64,000 bases of DNA from Actinomycetota bacterium (GCA_009377815.1 WHTI01000002.1:28030-92029), one strand, 5' to 3'. Numbered from the stretch's first letter, positions 17,014-26,553 are shown. Notes: generated from the letters alone by a model not told the origin. Numbers and translations: made by a program.

Positions 17014-17748
17014 TTGCTAGAGACAACGGGTCTGACCGTCGACTACGAACGGATAAGGGCGCTTCGTGATGCCGACCTTCGTGTCTCCGAGGGAGATATC
17101 GTCGGAATCCTCGGTCCTAACGGGGCTGGAAAGTCGACTCTTCTTTCGGCCATCGTTGGGTTGGTTCGACCCAGTTCAGGAACAATCTCTTTTCAGGGCC
17201 AGTCCTTACTTGGCATGAAGACTGAAGACATCGCCAGGCTTGGCGTGGCACTGGTCCCCGAAGGACGACATGTCTTTCGGAGACTCTCTGTGATTCAGAA
17301 TCTAATGCTGGGAGCCAGCGTCAGGAGGAGCGACCGAAGCGTGTCCTCCGATGCTGAGGAGCTCATGGATCGGTTTCCCGTGCTCGCGAAGAAGAGGAAC
17401 GACTCCGCTGGCTCGCTATCGGGCGGCCAGCAGCAGCAGCTCGTAATCGCCAGAGCGCTTCTCTCTAAACCTCGTTTGCTGGTCCTTGACGAGCCATCTC
17501 TGGGACTTGACCCGAAGATGGTCCACCTCGTCTTTGACATTCTGCGAGAGCTTGGTGAGGAGGGACTGGCTCTGCTTATTGCCGAACAGAACACCGTTCG
17601 AACACTCGGTATCACCCAAAGGGTTTACGTACTCAGGACTGGTTCCGTTGTTTGGGCAGGGCCTTCCGACGATCTGGAGGCTCAGCTTGACTTCAAATCA
17701 GAGTATTTGGGAGCAGAATCCGTTGTGAAACGGCTGGAGGATCAGTGA
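17014..17748 (+). CDS. ABC transporter ATP-binding protein, LivF type
   Basis: An ATPase of 244 aa with Walker A GPNGAGKST, a canonical LSGGQQQQ signature, Walker B LLVLDEPSLGL and the LivF-style ending with EYLGAE. It starts with a TTG 9 bp after LivG, with GGAGA in front. It pairs with LivG to form the nucleotide-binding dimer. The canonical signature here contrasts with the degenerate one in LivG. The GTG of the next gene overlaps its stop by 4 bp. Confidence 0.88.
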   Translation: MLETTGLTVDYERIRALRDADLRVSEGDIVGILGPNGAGKSTLLSAIVGLVRPSSGTISFQGQSLLGMKTEDIARLGVALVPEGRHVFRRLSVIQNLMLGASVRRSDRSVSSDAEELMDRFPVLAKKRNDSAGSLSGGQQQQLVIARALLSKPRLLVLDEPSLGLDPKMVHLVFDILRELGEEGLALLIAEQNTVRTLGITQRVYVLRTGSVVWAGPSDDLEAQLDFKSEYLGAESVVKRLEDQ

Positions 17749-18635
17749 GGTTTGTACAGTACGTCCTTGATGCCTTAAGTCTAGGAAGCACATTTGCACT
17801 TGCGGCTCTTGGAATCGCGTTGGTCTTCAGTTTGATGCGACTTATCAACTTCGCCCATGGCGAGATCATTGTCGCAAGCGCCTACGCGCTCTGGTACCTC
17901 AGATCCGAATGGGAACTTCACTGGTTCTTAGCCACCATCGGAACAGTATCGGTGGGGATAGCGGTGGCGTTGATCATGGAGCGTCTGGCTTTTCGCCCCC
18001 TCCGGCATGCTGGCCCAACGATGCTGCTTGCAAGCTCGTTTGCGGTGTCCGTGACCGTCCAGAACTTCCTAATCTTGTCAATTGGAGATGATTTCCGCTC
18101 TGTTGCTTCTCCGAGCTTCATTACAGGAACTGTCACGTGGGGTTCACTGCGGCTTCCCAAGGTAAGCATCCTGGCCCTGGTGGTGAGTGTGTTGTTCATG
18201 ACTGGACTTGCTCTATTTCTCAGACGGACTCGTCTTGGTCAACAAATGCTTGCAAGTGCGGAGGACTTCGACATGGCACGACTTCTCGGAGTGAGAGCCA
18301 ACGGAGTGATCGCTGCGGCCTTTGCCATCAGTGGACTACTGGCAGCGGTGCTCGCACTAATCTTGGTAGCGCAGCAGGGATTGATTCACATAAGGATGGG
18401 GCTGCCTCCCCTACTCATTGCGTTTGTTGCAACTGTGATTGGCGGGATTGGCAGTCTACCTGGAGCGGTCGCCGGAGGACTGATACTTGGGGGAGTCGTC
18501 ACGGCTCTGCAAGTAGCGCTTCCCATTGGACTCCTGCCTTTTCGCGACGCCTTCACTTACTCGATCGTCATTGTGATTCTCTTGGTGAAGCCTGAGGGGT
18601 TGTTTGGATCTCGGACGAGAGAGAGCAGGGTATGA
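17745..18635 (+). CDS. Branched-chain-type ABC permease, LivH type
   Basis: A very hydrophobic protein of 296 aa with about eight membrane helices. It carries the LivH hallmark MRLINFAHGEI near the N-terminus and the EAA-like loop ARLLGVRANGV. It overlaps LivF (GTGA) and LivM (ATGA), indicating tight translational coupling. It forms half of the membrane channel. Confidence 0.88.
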   Translation: MRFVQYVLDALSLGSTFALAALGIALVFSLMRLINFAHGEIIVASAYALWYLRSEWELHWFLATIGTVSVGIAVALIMERLAFRPLRHAGPTMLLASSFAVSVTVQNFLILSIGDDFRSVASPSFITGTVTWGSLRLPKVSILALVVSVLFMTGLALFLRRTRLGQQMLASAEDFDMARLLGVRANGVIAAAFAISGLLAAVLALILVAQQGLIHIRMGLPPLLIAFVATVIGGIGSLPGAVAGGLILGGVVTALQVALPIGLLPFRDAFTYSIVIVILLVKPEGLFGSRTRESRV

Positions 18636-19699
18636 AGGGCAGAAAGAGTCTCCGTTTCCACGGACTTTCGTATCACCTGCCACTAGTTGTCTCTTTGCTT
18701 GTCGTCCTTCTGGTTGGTTTGTTGGGTGCGGCCTTCGCTCCCTTGGTACTCCAGAGAACGGTCACGAGCATGATGATCGCCGTTGTCTTGGCGGTTGGGC
18801 TCTATATCTTCAGTGGAAACAGCGGAATCTTGTCCTTTGGCCACATGAGTTTCATGGCCGTTGGCGCTTACGTCACCTCTTGGTTGACGATTCCTGCCAA
18901 CCTTAAGGCACTCTTCTTTTCGTTTCCCGGCCCTTTGGACTTTCTCTACACGCTTAATGTCCCACCCTGGGCCGGGCTGCTCGCGGGCGTCTTCATTGCC
19001 GCAGTGGTGGGATTGGTTACCGGGTCGATATTGATGCGATTGTCAGATATCGAAGCCTCCATCGCCACCCTGTCGCTATTGCTCATCGTCAATGTCGTGG
19101 CTTCCAACTGGCAGGGGGTGACGCAGGGACAACGGACGATGGTCGGCGTTCCGCAAGTGGTTGAGATTGGCAACTCTATGGTTTGTGCGATCCTGGCGAT
19201 TCTGATTGCCTATCTATATCAGCGGTCTCGATCTGGGCAGAGGTTGAGGGCTTCCCGCGAAGATGAAAATGCTGCTGCGGTATTGGGTGTCAGAGTGAGC
19301 CTGGAGCGTCTCGTCGCGTTCACGATCAGCGCCGGCGTGGTCGGTGCGGGTGGGGTGCTATATGCCCACTTCTCATCTGGGTTCAGTCCGAACCATTTCT
19401 TTCTTCAGAGAACCTTCTTGATCGTTGCAATGGTAATTGTTGGCGGAAGACACAGCCTTCCGGGTGTCGTTACCGGGGTGTTTGTGATCACCATAGTGGC
19501 GGAGGTTCTGCGCAAGGTGGAAGAGGGCGTGGTGCTCTTTGGAGTTTCGATCAATGCTCCAACTGGAATGGGTGATGTCGCGTTGGGTTTGTTCCTGCTC
19601 GCGGTTCTGGTTTGGAGACCAGAGGGGATTATTGGGCCTGCGGAGATAAGATGGCCCTCTCGCAACAAAGGCGCTGCTCGTGAGGTCGAGACGAATTAG
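18632..19699 (+). CDS. Branched-chain-type ABC permease, LivM type
   Basis: A membrane protein of 355 aa with the LivM signature SGNSGILSFGHMSFMAVGAYV and a late VIVGGRHSLPGVVTG block. It overlaps LivH by 4 bp and closes the importer operon. The following 255 bp hold no recognisable gene before the convergent EthD gene. Confidence 0.88.
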   Translation: MKGRKSLRFHGLSYHLPLVVSLLVVLLVGLLGAAFAPLVLQRTVTSMMIAVVLAVGLYIFSGNSGILSFGHMSFMAVGAYVTSWLTIPANLKALFFSFPGPLDFLYTLNVPPWAGLLAGVFIAAVVGLVTGSILMRLSDIEASIATLSLLLIVNVVASNWQGVTQGQRTMVGVPQVVEIGNSMVCAILAILIAYLYQRSRSGQRLRASREDENAAAVLGVRVSLERLVAFTISAGVVGAGGVLYAHFSSGFSPNHFFLQRTFLIVAMVIVGGRHSLPGVVTGVFVITIVAEVLRKVEEGVVLFGVSINAPTGMGDVALGLFLLAVLVWRPEGIIGPAEIRWPSRNKGAAREVETN

Positions 19700-19954
19700 G
19701 CGATGGAGGCGCCATACTCTCTGGGAATATTGAAACTCACAAAGCTAGGCCCGACGAGATGGGACGCTCACAACTCAGCTAAGGGCCAGCCGAATTTACG
19801 TAACTCCATCAACCGAGCAAGACCAGCTCTATCGACTCCACAAGAAACCACAGAGTGACCTCCATCGATGGCTCGATACGGACGTTGTCGCGATCGGCGC
19901 CACGTCGATAGTCCTTGATGTCGATGTGATCGAGAGGCCTCGCGATCAGGTCAA

Positions 19955-20293
19955 TCACGATACAGCCTGTACCGGAACCTCCCATTCCTCGACAGTGACG
20001 GCGACGGATTCCTTGGTTGTTGGTCCCATGAAGTTCTTCTCGTCACCTAGTACGACTTCCCACTGGGGGGAGGTGACGGCGGTTCTAAGCGCCTCCAGGC
20101 TGTCGAACCAAACCTCTGCCACTCCATCGTAGGGGGGTTCTTTTCCTGGTATCTCAACGGGGCAGTTCTGCACATACCTCTTTACTCCAGGGAGACCCAG
20201 GACCAAAGGGGCGTGGTTGTGTCGCCAGTGTTCGATGAACTCCTGGTGCGACATCCCATCTCTTCTCTTCAGCACCACGATAGATTTCACCAT
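19955..20293 (-). CDS. EthD-domain protein
   Basis: A small protein of 112 aa with the EthD/dimeric alpha-beta barrel pattern. It opens MVKSIVVLKRRDGMSHQEF, followed by a WRHNHAPLV segment, then GVAEVWFDSLEALR and a C-terminal EW. EthD-like proteins accompany degradation systems and some act as small oxygenases, decarboxylases or lyases on cyclic compounds. It is downstream of the second HyuB gene on the same strand, with about 57 bp between them. The exact reaction is unknown. Confidence 0.78.
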   Translation of the reverse strand: MVKSIVVLKRRDGMSHQEFIEHWRHNHAPLVLGLPGVKRYVQNCPVEIPGKEPPYDGVAEVWFDSLEALRTAVTSPQWEVVLGDEKNFMGPTTKESVAVTVEEWEVPVQAVS

Positions 20294-20350
20294 TAGGGCT
20301 TCTATTCCTTTCTTGTCACGTTGAGTTAGCTTCCGGAGTGTTGCGTTGTC

Positions 20351-22237
20351 CTATGACCCAGCGCGTTGCTTCGAACGAAGATCTTCGGTTGCTTCTTGAT
20401 TGATGGAGTACTCCATTATGCGTTCGTCGGTCGTCTCTATGACTGTGGAGTAATCTCTCTTGGCTCCCTCAACAGTCACATACCCGTTTTGAACATCTTC
20501 GAGGACCCATTCAACGGGTCGACGCCAAGGCTCTTGGTAACCACCTCCCCCGCCCTCCCAGTACCGGATCTTCCAGCCTGCGGCGACAGGGAAACCTGAC
20601 CGTTTTACCCCCACAACCACTTCGTCGTCGGTCCCGGCCTTGTAGAGGAGCCCATCGCCTAGATTGCCTGGTTGGCCGCCGTCGAATCCCCAAGCAGGAA
20701 TCTCTTCCCGATCTCCCACTACGGAGATCACGCCGTAGGCACCATGCGTCAGCTCAAAGGATCGGTAAATCCCCATCCCGCCGCGATGCCTCCCGGGTCC
20801 AGGGGAGTCGGGGATGAATCCATAACCATCAAAGATGACAGGATAAGCGCGTTCCATCATCTCTATCGGCTGGTTACGCGTGCCGGAACACAGAAGGCTC
20901 ATGGCGCTATGGTTGTCTTTCTTCCCAGGTCGAGCACCGTAGCCGCCGGCTGTCCAGTCGTACATCAGGAACTCACCACCTCGGCCGGGGCGAGGATCAA
21001 CGCCTCCAAGTACGAAGTTGCTGATGTTGGCGTTGGCTGCCATCGATCGCTCAGGAAGTACCTGGAGGAAGCAACCCAGGATGCATCCCGTGACTTTCTC
21101 ATAGCAGTTGGACACTCCTGCGCTAGTTGCTGCTGGGAATGCTGCAGTCACGATCAAACCATCTGGAGCGACTACCTCTACCGCGTTGTAGATGCCCTGA
21201 TTAACCGGCACATCAGGAAAGATTGCTTTGGTAGCGACTACGACGGCAGACCAAAGCAACGCTCTTGGAATGTTCACGGCCCCCAGGGTCTGGCCGGCTG
21301 ATCGCGAGAAGTCGTATATGACTCGATCCTTCTCCACAGTCATCTCCAAGACGACGGGAAGTCGTTCTCTCTCGTCAGCCTCGACTCCGGGATCGTAGTC
21401 GATGAAGTCGGTAAAATGATAGGTGCCCTCCTTCAACTTACTGAAATGCTTCTCAAGAAGGGAACGGGAGTGATTCTTGAGTTCCTCCATCTCAGCAACC
21501 ATGAGATCTCGACCGTACTTTGCAAAGAGAGAGACCATTCGAGCTTCGCCAGTTCGACAGGCCTCAACCATTGCAGTGATGTCCCCAACGCTTACGTCCG
21601 GAACCCGAATGTTCCTAAGTATTAAGGCCAGAACCTCGTTGTCCAGGACGCCCTCTCTTACAAGATGAATCGGCGGAACGTAAAGCGCTTCCTCGTAAGC
21701 GGACCGGGCGTCGATTTGGAAACTGCCGGGGACTCGACCTCCAGCATCCGACAGATGGACCGAGGAGTGGACCATCGCGATTAGCTCACTCTCCCAGTAG
21801 AAAGGCATCACCATCCGGAAGTCCTGGCAGTGGGTGCCTCCCAGATATGGGTCGTTCATGATGATTAGGTCGCCACGCTTTAGATTGGCTTCCCCGATTT
21901 GGTCAAGGATCGCTCGGATCGCGAAGGGAAGCGTTCCCACGTGCGTAGGAAGGTCCTCAGTGCCATCTGCGATCAGATCCCCAGCTTTGTCGCTTATCGA
22001 AGTGCTGAAGTCCCGCCCTTCGCTGACCACCAGTGAAAAGGCGACCTTCTCTAACATCACGCCCATCTCGTCAACGGCGGCCACGAGAGCATTTCTGAGG
22101 ATTTCGAAGGTTACGGGATCGATGTCTGCAGACAACTCAGGTGTGCCTCTCAAAGGAGTGCTCCATGGCATGTCCCTCTTAGTTAGATGCCGATATTCAG
22201 GATAAAAATCATACCCATTGAAGTAGTCTCCGGTCAA
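20351..22237 (-). CDS. HyuB-type hydantoinase/oxoprolinase subunit (copy 2)
   Basis: A protein of up to 628 aa, clearly paralogous to the HyuB at 13130-14902. Most of the length can be aligned by eye: DPVTFEILRNAL, MNDPYLGGTHCQDF, DWTAGGYGARPGKKDNHSA and the GGGGGY ending are almost the same. It has an extra N-terminal stretch of about 40 residues if the TTG at 22237 is used; the ATG at 22171 would shorten it. No HyuA lies beside it, so it may use the HyuA at 11095 or have a separate role with the EthD protein downstream. Confidence 0.82.
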   Translation of the reverse strand: MTGDYFNGYDFYPEYRHLTKRDMPWSTPLRGTPELSADIDPVTFEILRNALVAAVDEMGVMLEKVAFSLVVSEGRDFSTSISDKAGDLIADGTEDLPTHVGTLPFAIRAILDQIGEANLKRGDLIIMNDPYLGGTHCQDFRMVMPFYWESELIAMVHSSVHLSDAGGRVPGSFQIDARSAYEEALYVPPIHLVREGVLDNEVLALILRNIRVPDVSVGDITAMVEACRTGEARMVSLFAKYGRDLMVAEMEELKNHSRSLLEKHFSKLKEGTYHFTDFIDYDPGVEADERERLPVVLEMTVEKDRVIYDFSRSAGQTLGAVNIPRALLWSAVVVATKAIFPDVPVNQGIYNAVEVVAPDGLIVTAAFPAATSAGVSNCYEKVTGCILGCFLQVLPERSMAANANISNFVLGGVDPRPGRGGEFLMYDWTAGGYGARPGKKDNHSAMSLLCSGTRNQPIEMMERAYPVIFDGYGFIPDSPGPGRHRGGMGIYRSFELTHGAYGVISVVGDREEIPAWGFDGGQPGNLGDGLLYKAGTDDEVVVGVKRSGFPVAAGWKIRYWEGGGGGYQEPWRRPVEWVLEDVQNGYVTVEGAKRDYSTVIETTDERIMEYSINQEATEDLRSKQRAGS

Positions 22238-22275
22238 ACCTCTCGTGACTCATGGAGAATCCATATATGGAAATC

Positions 22276-22292
22276 CTCATGAAGAGTATGAT
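22276..22292. promoter_or_regulatory. Operator candidate CTCATGAAGAGTATGAT (site F)
   Basis: Its reverse complement matches the site at 30630-30646 in 15 of 17 positions. Both sit upstream of catabolic genes (CoA ligase here, acyl-CoA dehydrogenase there). The ends form an imperfect inverted repeat, TCAT-N7-ATGA. It lies between the divergent HyuB copy 2 and CoA-ligase genes. Confidence 0.55.
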
Positions 22293-22298
22293 AAATAA

Positions 22299-22325
22299 GA
22301 GGACTTAGATTAGGAGGACTTAGAT
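22299..22325. repeat. 12-bp direct repeat GAGGACTTAGAT upstream of CoA ligase
   Basis: Exact copies at 22299-22310 and 22314-22325 (15-bp period) lie between the operator candidate and the GGAGAAAT ribosome site of the CoA ligase. They may be a slippage duplication or paired activator sites. Confidence 0.65.
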
Positions 22326-22346
22326 CGAGCCGGGCTCTGGAGAAAT

Positions 22347-23936
22347 ATGACTGCGAACGCGCTGCTCAGCAAAGAGGCGATCGAAGGCTACCGCCAACAA
22401 GGTTTGTGGAACGCGGCAACGCTCGTCGAGCTCGCTAACCAAGCTCGAGGACCTCATCCCGCCGTTGTTTGTCAGCGCAACGGAACTATCACGTACTCCG
22501 AAATGAACGAGGAGGCCTCTCGCCTGTCACAAGCGCTGGCGGACGAAGGAATCGGACCGGGTTCCGTCGTCTGTCTTCAGATCCCCAACTGGTATGAATT
22601 CGTCCTGTCTCATCTGGCCCTCACTCACCTCGGCGCCGTCACTCTTCCAGTCCTCCCGAGCTTTCGCAGTAAGGAACTGGAGTACATCATCAACACCGCC
22701 CAGGTTTCGGCGGTCATAGGTTCACCCACCTTTGGCTCCAGTCCCGAGTTGTCCTTGTATATGGAGCTGGCTGAACGCTGTCCTTCGCTTCGCTTCTGGT
22801 GGGCCGCGGAGGATCCCGAAGAGGGAGTCAGGCGGCGAGCAGGCGCGGCCAGTGATCGCACTCCCGACGTCGTGAACTTCGATGACCTTACGATCCTGGT
22901 AGCCACCTCCGGGACTACCGGAGATCCCAAACTCGTGGGCCATTCCCACCGGAGCACCCTCGGTGGTGTCTTGGGCAAGATCGCACGGGAGATCGTCGGC
23001 CTCACTGAGGATGATGTCATCTTGATGCCTTCCCCCCTTTCTCACATGACGGGGCTGCTCTACGGCGTGAGGATGACGATCCTCCTAGGGGCCACTCTGG
23101 TCTTGATGGATAGGTGGGAGCCGGAGCAGGCAGCCGACTTGATGGAGAGACACCAAGTGACCTACATGCAGGGAGCGACTCCTTTCCTCTTCGACCTGGT
23201 GCGGACCGATCCCAAACGAACCGAAAGACTCGCCAGTCTGAGTTACTTCACTTGTGGAGGAGCTCCGATCCCTGAGACTCTGGCGCAAAGCGCGGTAGAG
23301 CGTTTCCCGCAGATTTCCTTGATGGCAGCATGGGGACTCAGTGAGACTGGCACTGTCACTCTTGTGCGCCCAGATGATCCCATTGGGAAAGTCACGGGAA
23401 CGGATGGCGCCACGGTTCCAGGGTGGGAGGTCCGGATTGTGGATTCCGAGGGTGAACCGGTCGAGGTCGGCCAAGAAGGAGAGATCGAATGCCGAGGTGC
23501 TGCCCTCTTCCACGGCTACTACATGAAGCGCGACTTGACAGAATCGGCGATGCGGAACGGCTGGTTCCGAACTGGAGACCGAGGTCGGCTCGACCAAGAC
23601 GGTTACTTGAGGTGCCTCGACAGACTGAAGGACATCGTGATCAGAGGTGGCCTGAATATATCTCCAATCGAGATTGAGGAACTTCTGAGACGTCATCCGA
23701 AGGTGAAGGATGTTGCGGTCGTTGGAACTCCTGACGACCGGCTGGGAGAGAGGATCTGCGCGGTCGTGGTGCCGGATGGAGTTGCTCCGTCATTAGACGA
23801 GGTCGTTCAGTTTCTGACGAAGATGGGCCTTTCTAAGCAGAAGCTACCAGAGAGCATTGTGGAGGTCGGTGAGCTCCCGACTTCTCCGACGGGAAAGGTT
23901 CAGAAGTTCCTACTTAGAAAGGGGCTGGCGGGTTGA
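22347..23936 (+). CDS. AMP-binding CoA ligase, cyclohexanecarboxylate-type
   Basis: An ANL-superfamily ligase of 529 aa. The P-loop motif is LVATSGTTGDPKLVGHSH, the A5 block is AAWGLSETG, the A7 block is WFRTGDRG, and the hinge and A8 block are CLDRLKDIVIRGGLNISPIEIE. The catalytic A10 Lys is in SPTGKVQKFLLR. It activates a carboxylic acid to its acyl-CoA through an acyl-AMP. The layout is close to AliA-like cyclohexanecarboxylate-CoA ligases, and its downstream neighbours (crotonase, BadH-like SDR) match that pathway. GGAGAAAT precedes the ATG. Confidence 0.82.
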   Translation: MTANALLSKEAIEGYRQQGLWNAATLVELANQARGPHPAVVCQRNGTITYSEMNEEASRLSQALADEGIGPGSVVCLQIPNWYEFVLSHLALTHLGAVTLPVLPSFRSKELEYIINTAQVSAVIGSPTFGSSPELSLYMELAERCPSLRFWWAAEDPEEGVRRRAGAASDRTPDVVNFDDLTILVATSGTTGDPKLVGHSHRSTLGGVLGKIAREIVGLTEDDVILMPSPLSHMTGLLYGVRMTILLGATLVLMDRWEPEQAADLMERHQVTYMQGATPFLFDLVRTDPKRTERLASLSYFTCGGAPIPETLAQSAVERFPQISLMAAWGLSETGTVTLVRPDDPIGKVTGTDGATVPGWEVRIVDSEGEPVEVGQEGEIECRGAALFHGYYMKRDLTESAMRNGWFRTGDRGRLDQDGYLRCLDRLKDIVIRGGLNISPIEIEELLRRHPKVKDVAVVGTPDDRLGERICAVVVPDGVAPSLDEVVQFLTKMGLSKQKLPESIVEVGELPTSPTGKVQKFLLRKGLAG

Positions 23937-23979
23937 GGCGGTCTTGCGGTTCGACTCTCTCTGCGCAGGGAATCTTCCA

Positions 23980-24777
23980 ATGAGCCAGAGTCTTTGCACC
24001 GATCTCGTTGGAGGAGTGCTCACACTTCGCTTGAATCGCCCTGGACAGATGAATGCCCTTGATTCGGAGTTGATTGCCGCTTTAGGCGACGAGATTGCCT
24101 CTGCTTCGCTGAACCGTGATGTGAGGGTTCTGTTGCTGACGGGCAGTGGTTCAGCGTTTTGCGCGGGCGCAGACTTGGACGAGGCCCGGGGTCTATCAAA
24201 GGATCCGAAAGACTTCGAAACCTGGCTCTACTCATGGAAAAAGACCTTCTCCCGATTGGAAACGATTGGCAAACCGACTTTGGCGGTCGTGGACGGGTGG
24301 GCTTTGGCGGGTGGTCTGGAGCTGGCTCTCGCATGTGACATCGTCATCGCATCTGAGTCTTCTCGTCTCGGTGACGTTCACATACGCCACGGCCTGGTGC
24401 CGGGTGGTGGGGGCACTGTACGGCTTCCGGATGCCGTTGGTCGCAGAGTCGCTAGGTGGCTGATGTTCACTGGAGCGATCATCACTGCACGCGAAGCAAT
24501 GGGGATCGGTCTGGTCCAAGCGGTGTTCTCCGATGACGAGTTCAACGTCAAGGTCCAGGAACTGGCTGCCGGAATCTCTAGAGCAAGTGCTCCTGCTCTG
24601 GCTTTCATGAAGGAAATGACTCGAGTGGGGGGAGATACGAGCGACTTGCTCAGTGCTGAGATCGATCAGGGTGTTCTGATTCTCTGTGGAATCGACGCCA
24701 AGGAGGGACTGGAGTCTTTCGTCGGGAAGCGCACTCCGCGGTTCTCAGAAGCACCTCTGTCCGTGGAGCTTCCCTAA
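23980..24777 (+). CDS. Enoyl-CoA hydratase/isomerase-family protein (BadK-like position)
   Basis: A crotonase-fold protein of about 265 aa with oxyanion-hole blocks SGSAFCAGADLDEA and DGWALAGGLELALACD. The first catalytic Glu of ordinary hydratases is present (Glu114). The second, expected 20 residues later, is His134 in GDVHIRHGLVPGGGG. It may be a hydratase with altered chemistry or an isomerase. In the cyclohexanecarboxylate pathway a hydratase (BadK) acts before BadH, and the next gene is BadH-like. The ATG at 23980 was chosen because the upstream extension overlaps the ligase and is not conserved-looking. Confidence 0.8.
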   Translation: MSQSLCTDLVGGVLTLRLNRPGQMNALDSELIAALGDEIASASLNRDVRVLLLTGSGSAFCAGADLDEARGLSKDPKDFETWLYSWKKTFSRLETIGKPTLAVVDGWALAGGLELALACDIVIASESSRLGDVHIRHGLVPGGGGTVRLPDAVGRRVARWLMFTGAIITAREAMGIGLVQAVFSDDEFNVKVQELAAGISRASAPALAFMKEMTRVGGDTSDLLSAEIDQGVLILCGIDAKEGLESFVGKRTPRFSEAPLSVELP

Positions 24778-24788
24778 AGGAGGGCTCG

Positions 24789-25556
24789 ATGAGCAACGAC
24801 CAACAGATTGAGGGTCTTTCCCTCGAGGGTAAGACCGCTGTGGTAACGGGTGCAGCGGGAGGTATCGGTTCCGTAATTGCACAGGATCTCGCCAGGCTTG
24901 GGGCCCAGGTTGTGGTTTGTGACATCAGGGTCACTAGCGCTTATGAGGTCGCTTCGAACCTGCCAAATGCTTCGGCAGTTGAAATCGACCTCGGAGATCC
25001 AGGCAGTGTGGCGTCGGCGATTGGAGTTATCAAAGAGAACGTAGGTTCCGTGGACGTTCTTGTGAACAATGCGGGTTGGGATCAGGTCGGCCCTTTCCTC
25101 GAGTCAGACCCCGCTGTATGGGAGAAACTGGTCGCCATCAACCTGAAAGGACCCATTCAACTGACCCACGGTCTTCTTCCAGACATGGTTGAGGCGGGTT
25201 GGGGCCGGTTGATCTTCATCTCATCCGATGCAGCAAGAGTTGGCTCCAGCGGGGAAGCCGTGTACTCGGCCTGCAAGGGCGGGATCATGGCCTTCGCTAA
25301 GACTCTCGCGCGGGAGACGGCTCGATCAGGGATCACTAGCAATACTGTTTGCCCAGGACCTTCCGACACCCCCCTGCTACGGGAGATAAGCGAAGGAAAC
25401 CCGAAGTTAGTGGAATCGCTGAAGAGAGCAATTCCTATTGGGCGACTAGGTGAACCTAAGGATATCTCGGGATTGGTCTCTTACTTGTGCTCCCCGAGGG
25501 CCGCTTACATCACCGGCCAGACCATCAGTGTCAGCGGTGGCTTGACGATGGCTTGA
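24789..25556 (+). CDS. BadH-like SDR (2-hydroxycyclohexanecarboxyl-CoA dehydrogenase type)
   Basis: A protein of 255 aa with TGAAGGIG, the unusual NNAGWD in place of the common NNAG, and the block SSDAARVGSSGEAVYSACKG containing the catalytic Ser, Tyr and Lys. These blocks are typical of BadH, which oxidises the ring hydroxyl to a ketone before BadI opens the ring. AAAGGAGGG precedes the ATG, 11 bp after the hydratase stop. The next gene starts inside its stop (TGATG). Confidence 0.82.
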   Translation: MSNDQQIEGLSLEGKTAVVTGAAGGIGSVIAQDLARLGAQVVVCDIRVTSAYEVASNLPNASAVEIDLGDPGSVASAIGVIKENVGSVDVLVNNAGWDQVGPFLESDPAVWEKLVAINLKGPIQLTHGLLPDMVEAGWGRLIFISSDAARVGSSGEAVYSACKGGIMAFAKTLARETARSGITSNTVCPGPSDTPLLREISEGNPKLVESLKRAIPIGRLGEPKDISGLVSYLCSPRAAYITGQTISVSGGLTMA

Positions 25557-26539
25557 TGGCAACCACCCGCTCTCTCTTATTGGACTCCCCCTTAAGCATC
25601 AAGGCGATGGGCAGCCTCGCTGGGCGCGCCGAGAAGGCGGGCTTCGACAGGATCTGGATCGCCGAAACGGATGGCCCAGATGCCTTGGTCACGGCAGCGC
25701 TTGTTTCGATGAGAACTAAGCGCGTGCAGATCGGAACTTCGATCGTTCCGTCCTATTCGCGTACTCCGGCCGTTCTCGGCATGGCGGCAGATACTCTCGC
25801 AGGCGCGTTGGAGAACCGTCCATTCATTTTGGGGATCGGCACGGGGGGACAGGCAATCGTCGAGAGATGGCACGGTCTTGCCATGGTGAAACCACTCAAG
25901 CAGATCGAGGAGAGCGTCCAGATCTTGCGGTCTGTTTTGGCGGGGGACAAGACAGATTTCGTGGGGGAGGCCCTAACATCCCGCGGGTTTCGCCTCCGCA
26001 GACAGGGAGGTGAGGGTGTAAGAATATTCTTGGCTGCGCTTGGCCCGAGAATGCTCTCGCTGGGAAGTCGCATCGCGGATGGAGTAATTCTCACCTTAAC
26101 CCCTGCTCGCCACTTACCCGAGGTTGTCGATCGCATTCGCAAGAAGGTGACAAAAGCAGGGCGCGATCCAGACGCAGTGGAGATCGTCTGTCGAGCGCCC
26201 GTTGTCGTCGACCCGAACGAAGATTCTGCGTCTGAACGTGCCCGAGCCCACTTGTCCTTCTATCTTCCTTCACTTCCTTACAACCGTTACTTGAGCTCTC
26301 TTGGCTACTCAGAGGAGTGCGCTCGGTTTCTTGAAGCGTTCAGTGTGGGTGATCGTGTGGCATCGCGAGCAGCGATCAGTAAGAGGATGCTCGACGATCT
26401 AATCGTGCAAGGAAGCAACGAGGAATGTCGCGACCGTCTATCCGACTACCTCAGTGCCGGGATAGACGATCTCATGGTTTCCCCTGTCTTCAGTGATCCG
26501 GTGTCTTCGGAAGTTGACGTGTCAGTGCTCAAACCTTAG
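25556..26539 (+). CDS. LLM-class flavin/F420-dependent oxidoreductase
   Basis: A protein of about 327 aa, luciferase-like. Blocks include AGFDRIWIAETDGPDALVTAA, VQIGTSIVPSYSRTPAVL, and FILGIGTGGQ, close to the methylene-H4MPT reductase/F420-dependent branch. It overlaps the BadH-like gene by 1 bp and precedes the glutaryl-CoA dehydrogenase-like gene by 14 bp, so it is part of one operon from 22347 to 27750. It might reduce or desaturate a ring acyl-CoA, but this is a guess. Confidence 0.8.
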   Translation: MATTRSLLLDSPLSIKAMGSLAGRAEKAGFDRIWIAETDGPDALVTAALVSMRTKRVQIGTSIVPSYSRTPAVLGMAADTLAGALENRPFILGIGTGGQAIVERWHGLAMVKPLKQIEESVQILRSVLAGDKTDFVGEALTSRGFRLRRQGGEGVRIFLAALGPRMLSLGSRIADGVILTLTPARHLPEVVDRIRKKVTKAGRDPDAVEIVCRAPVVVDPNEDSASERARAHLSFYLPSLPYNRYLSSLGYSEECARFLEAFSVGDRVASRAAISKRMLDDLIVQGSNEECRDRLSDYLSAGIDDLMVSPVFSDPVSSEVDVSVLKP

Positions 26540-26553
26540 AGAGGCGGAGACAA

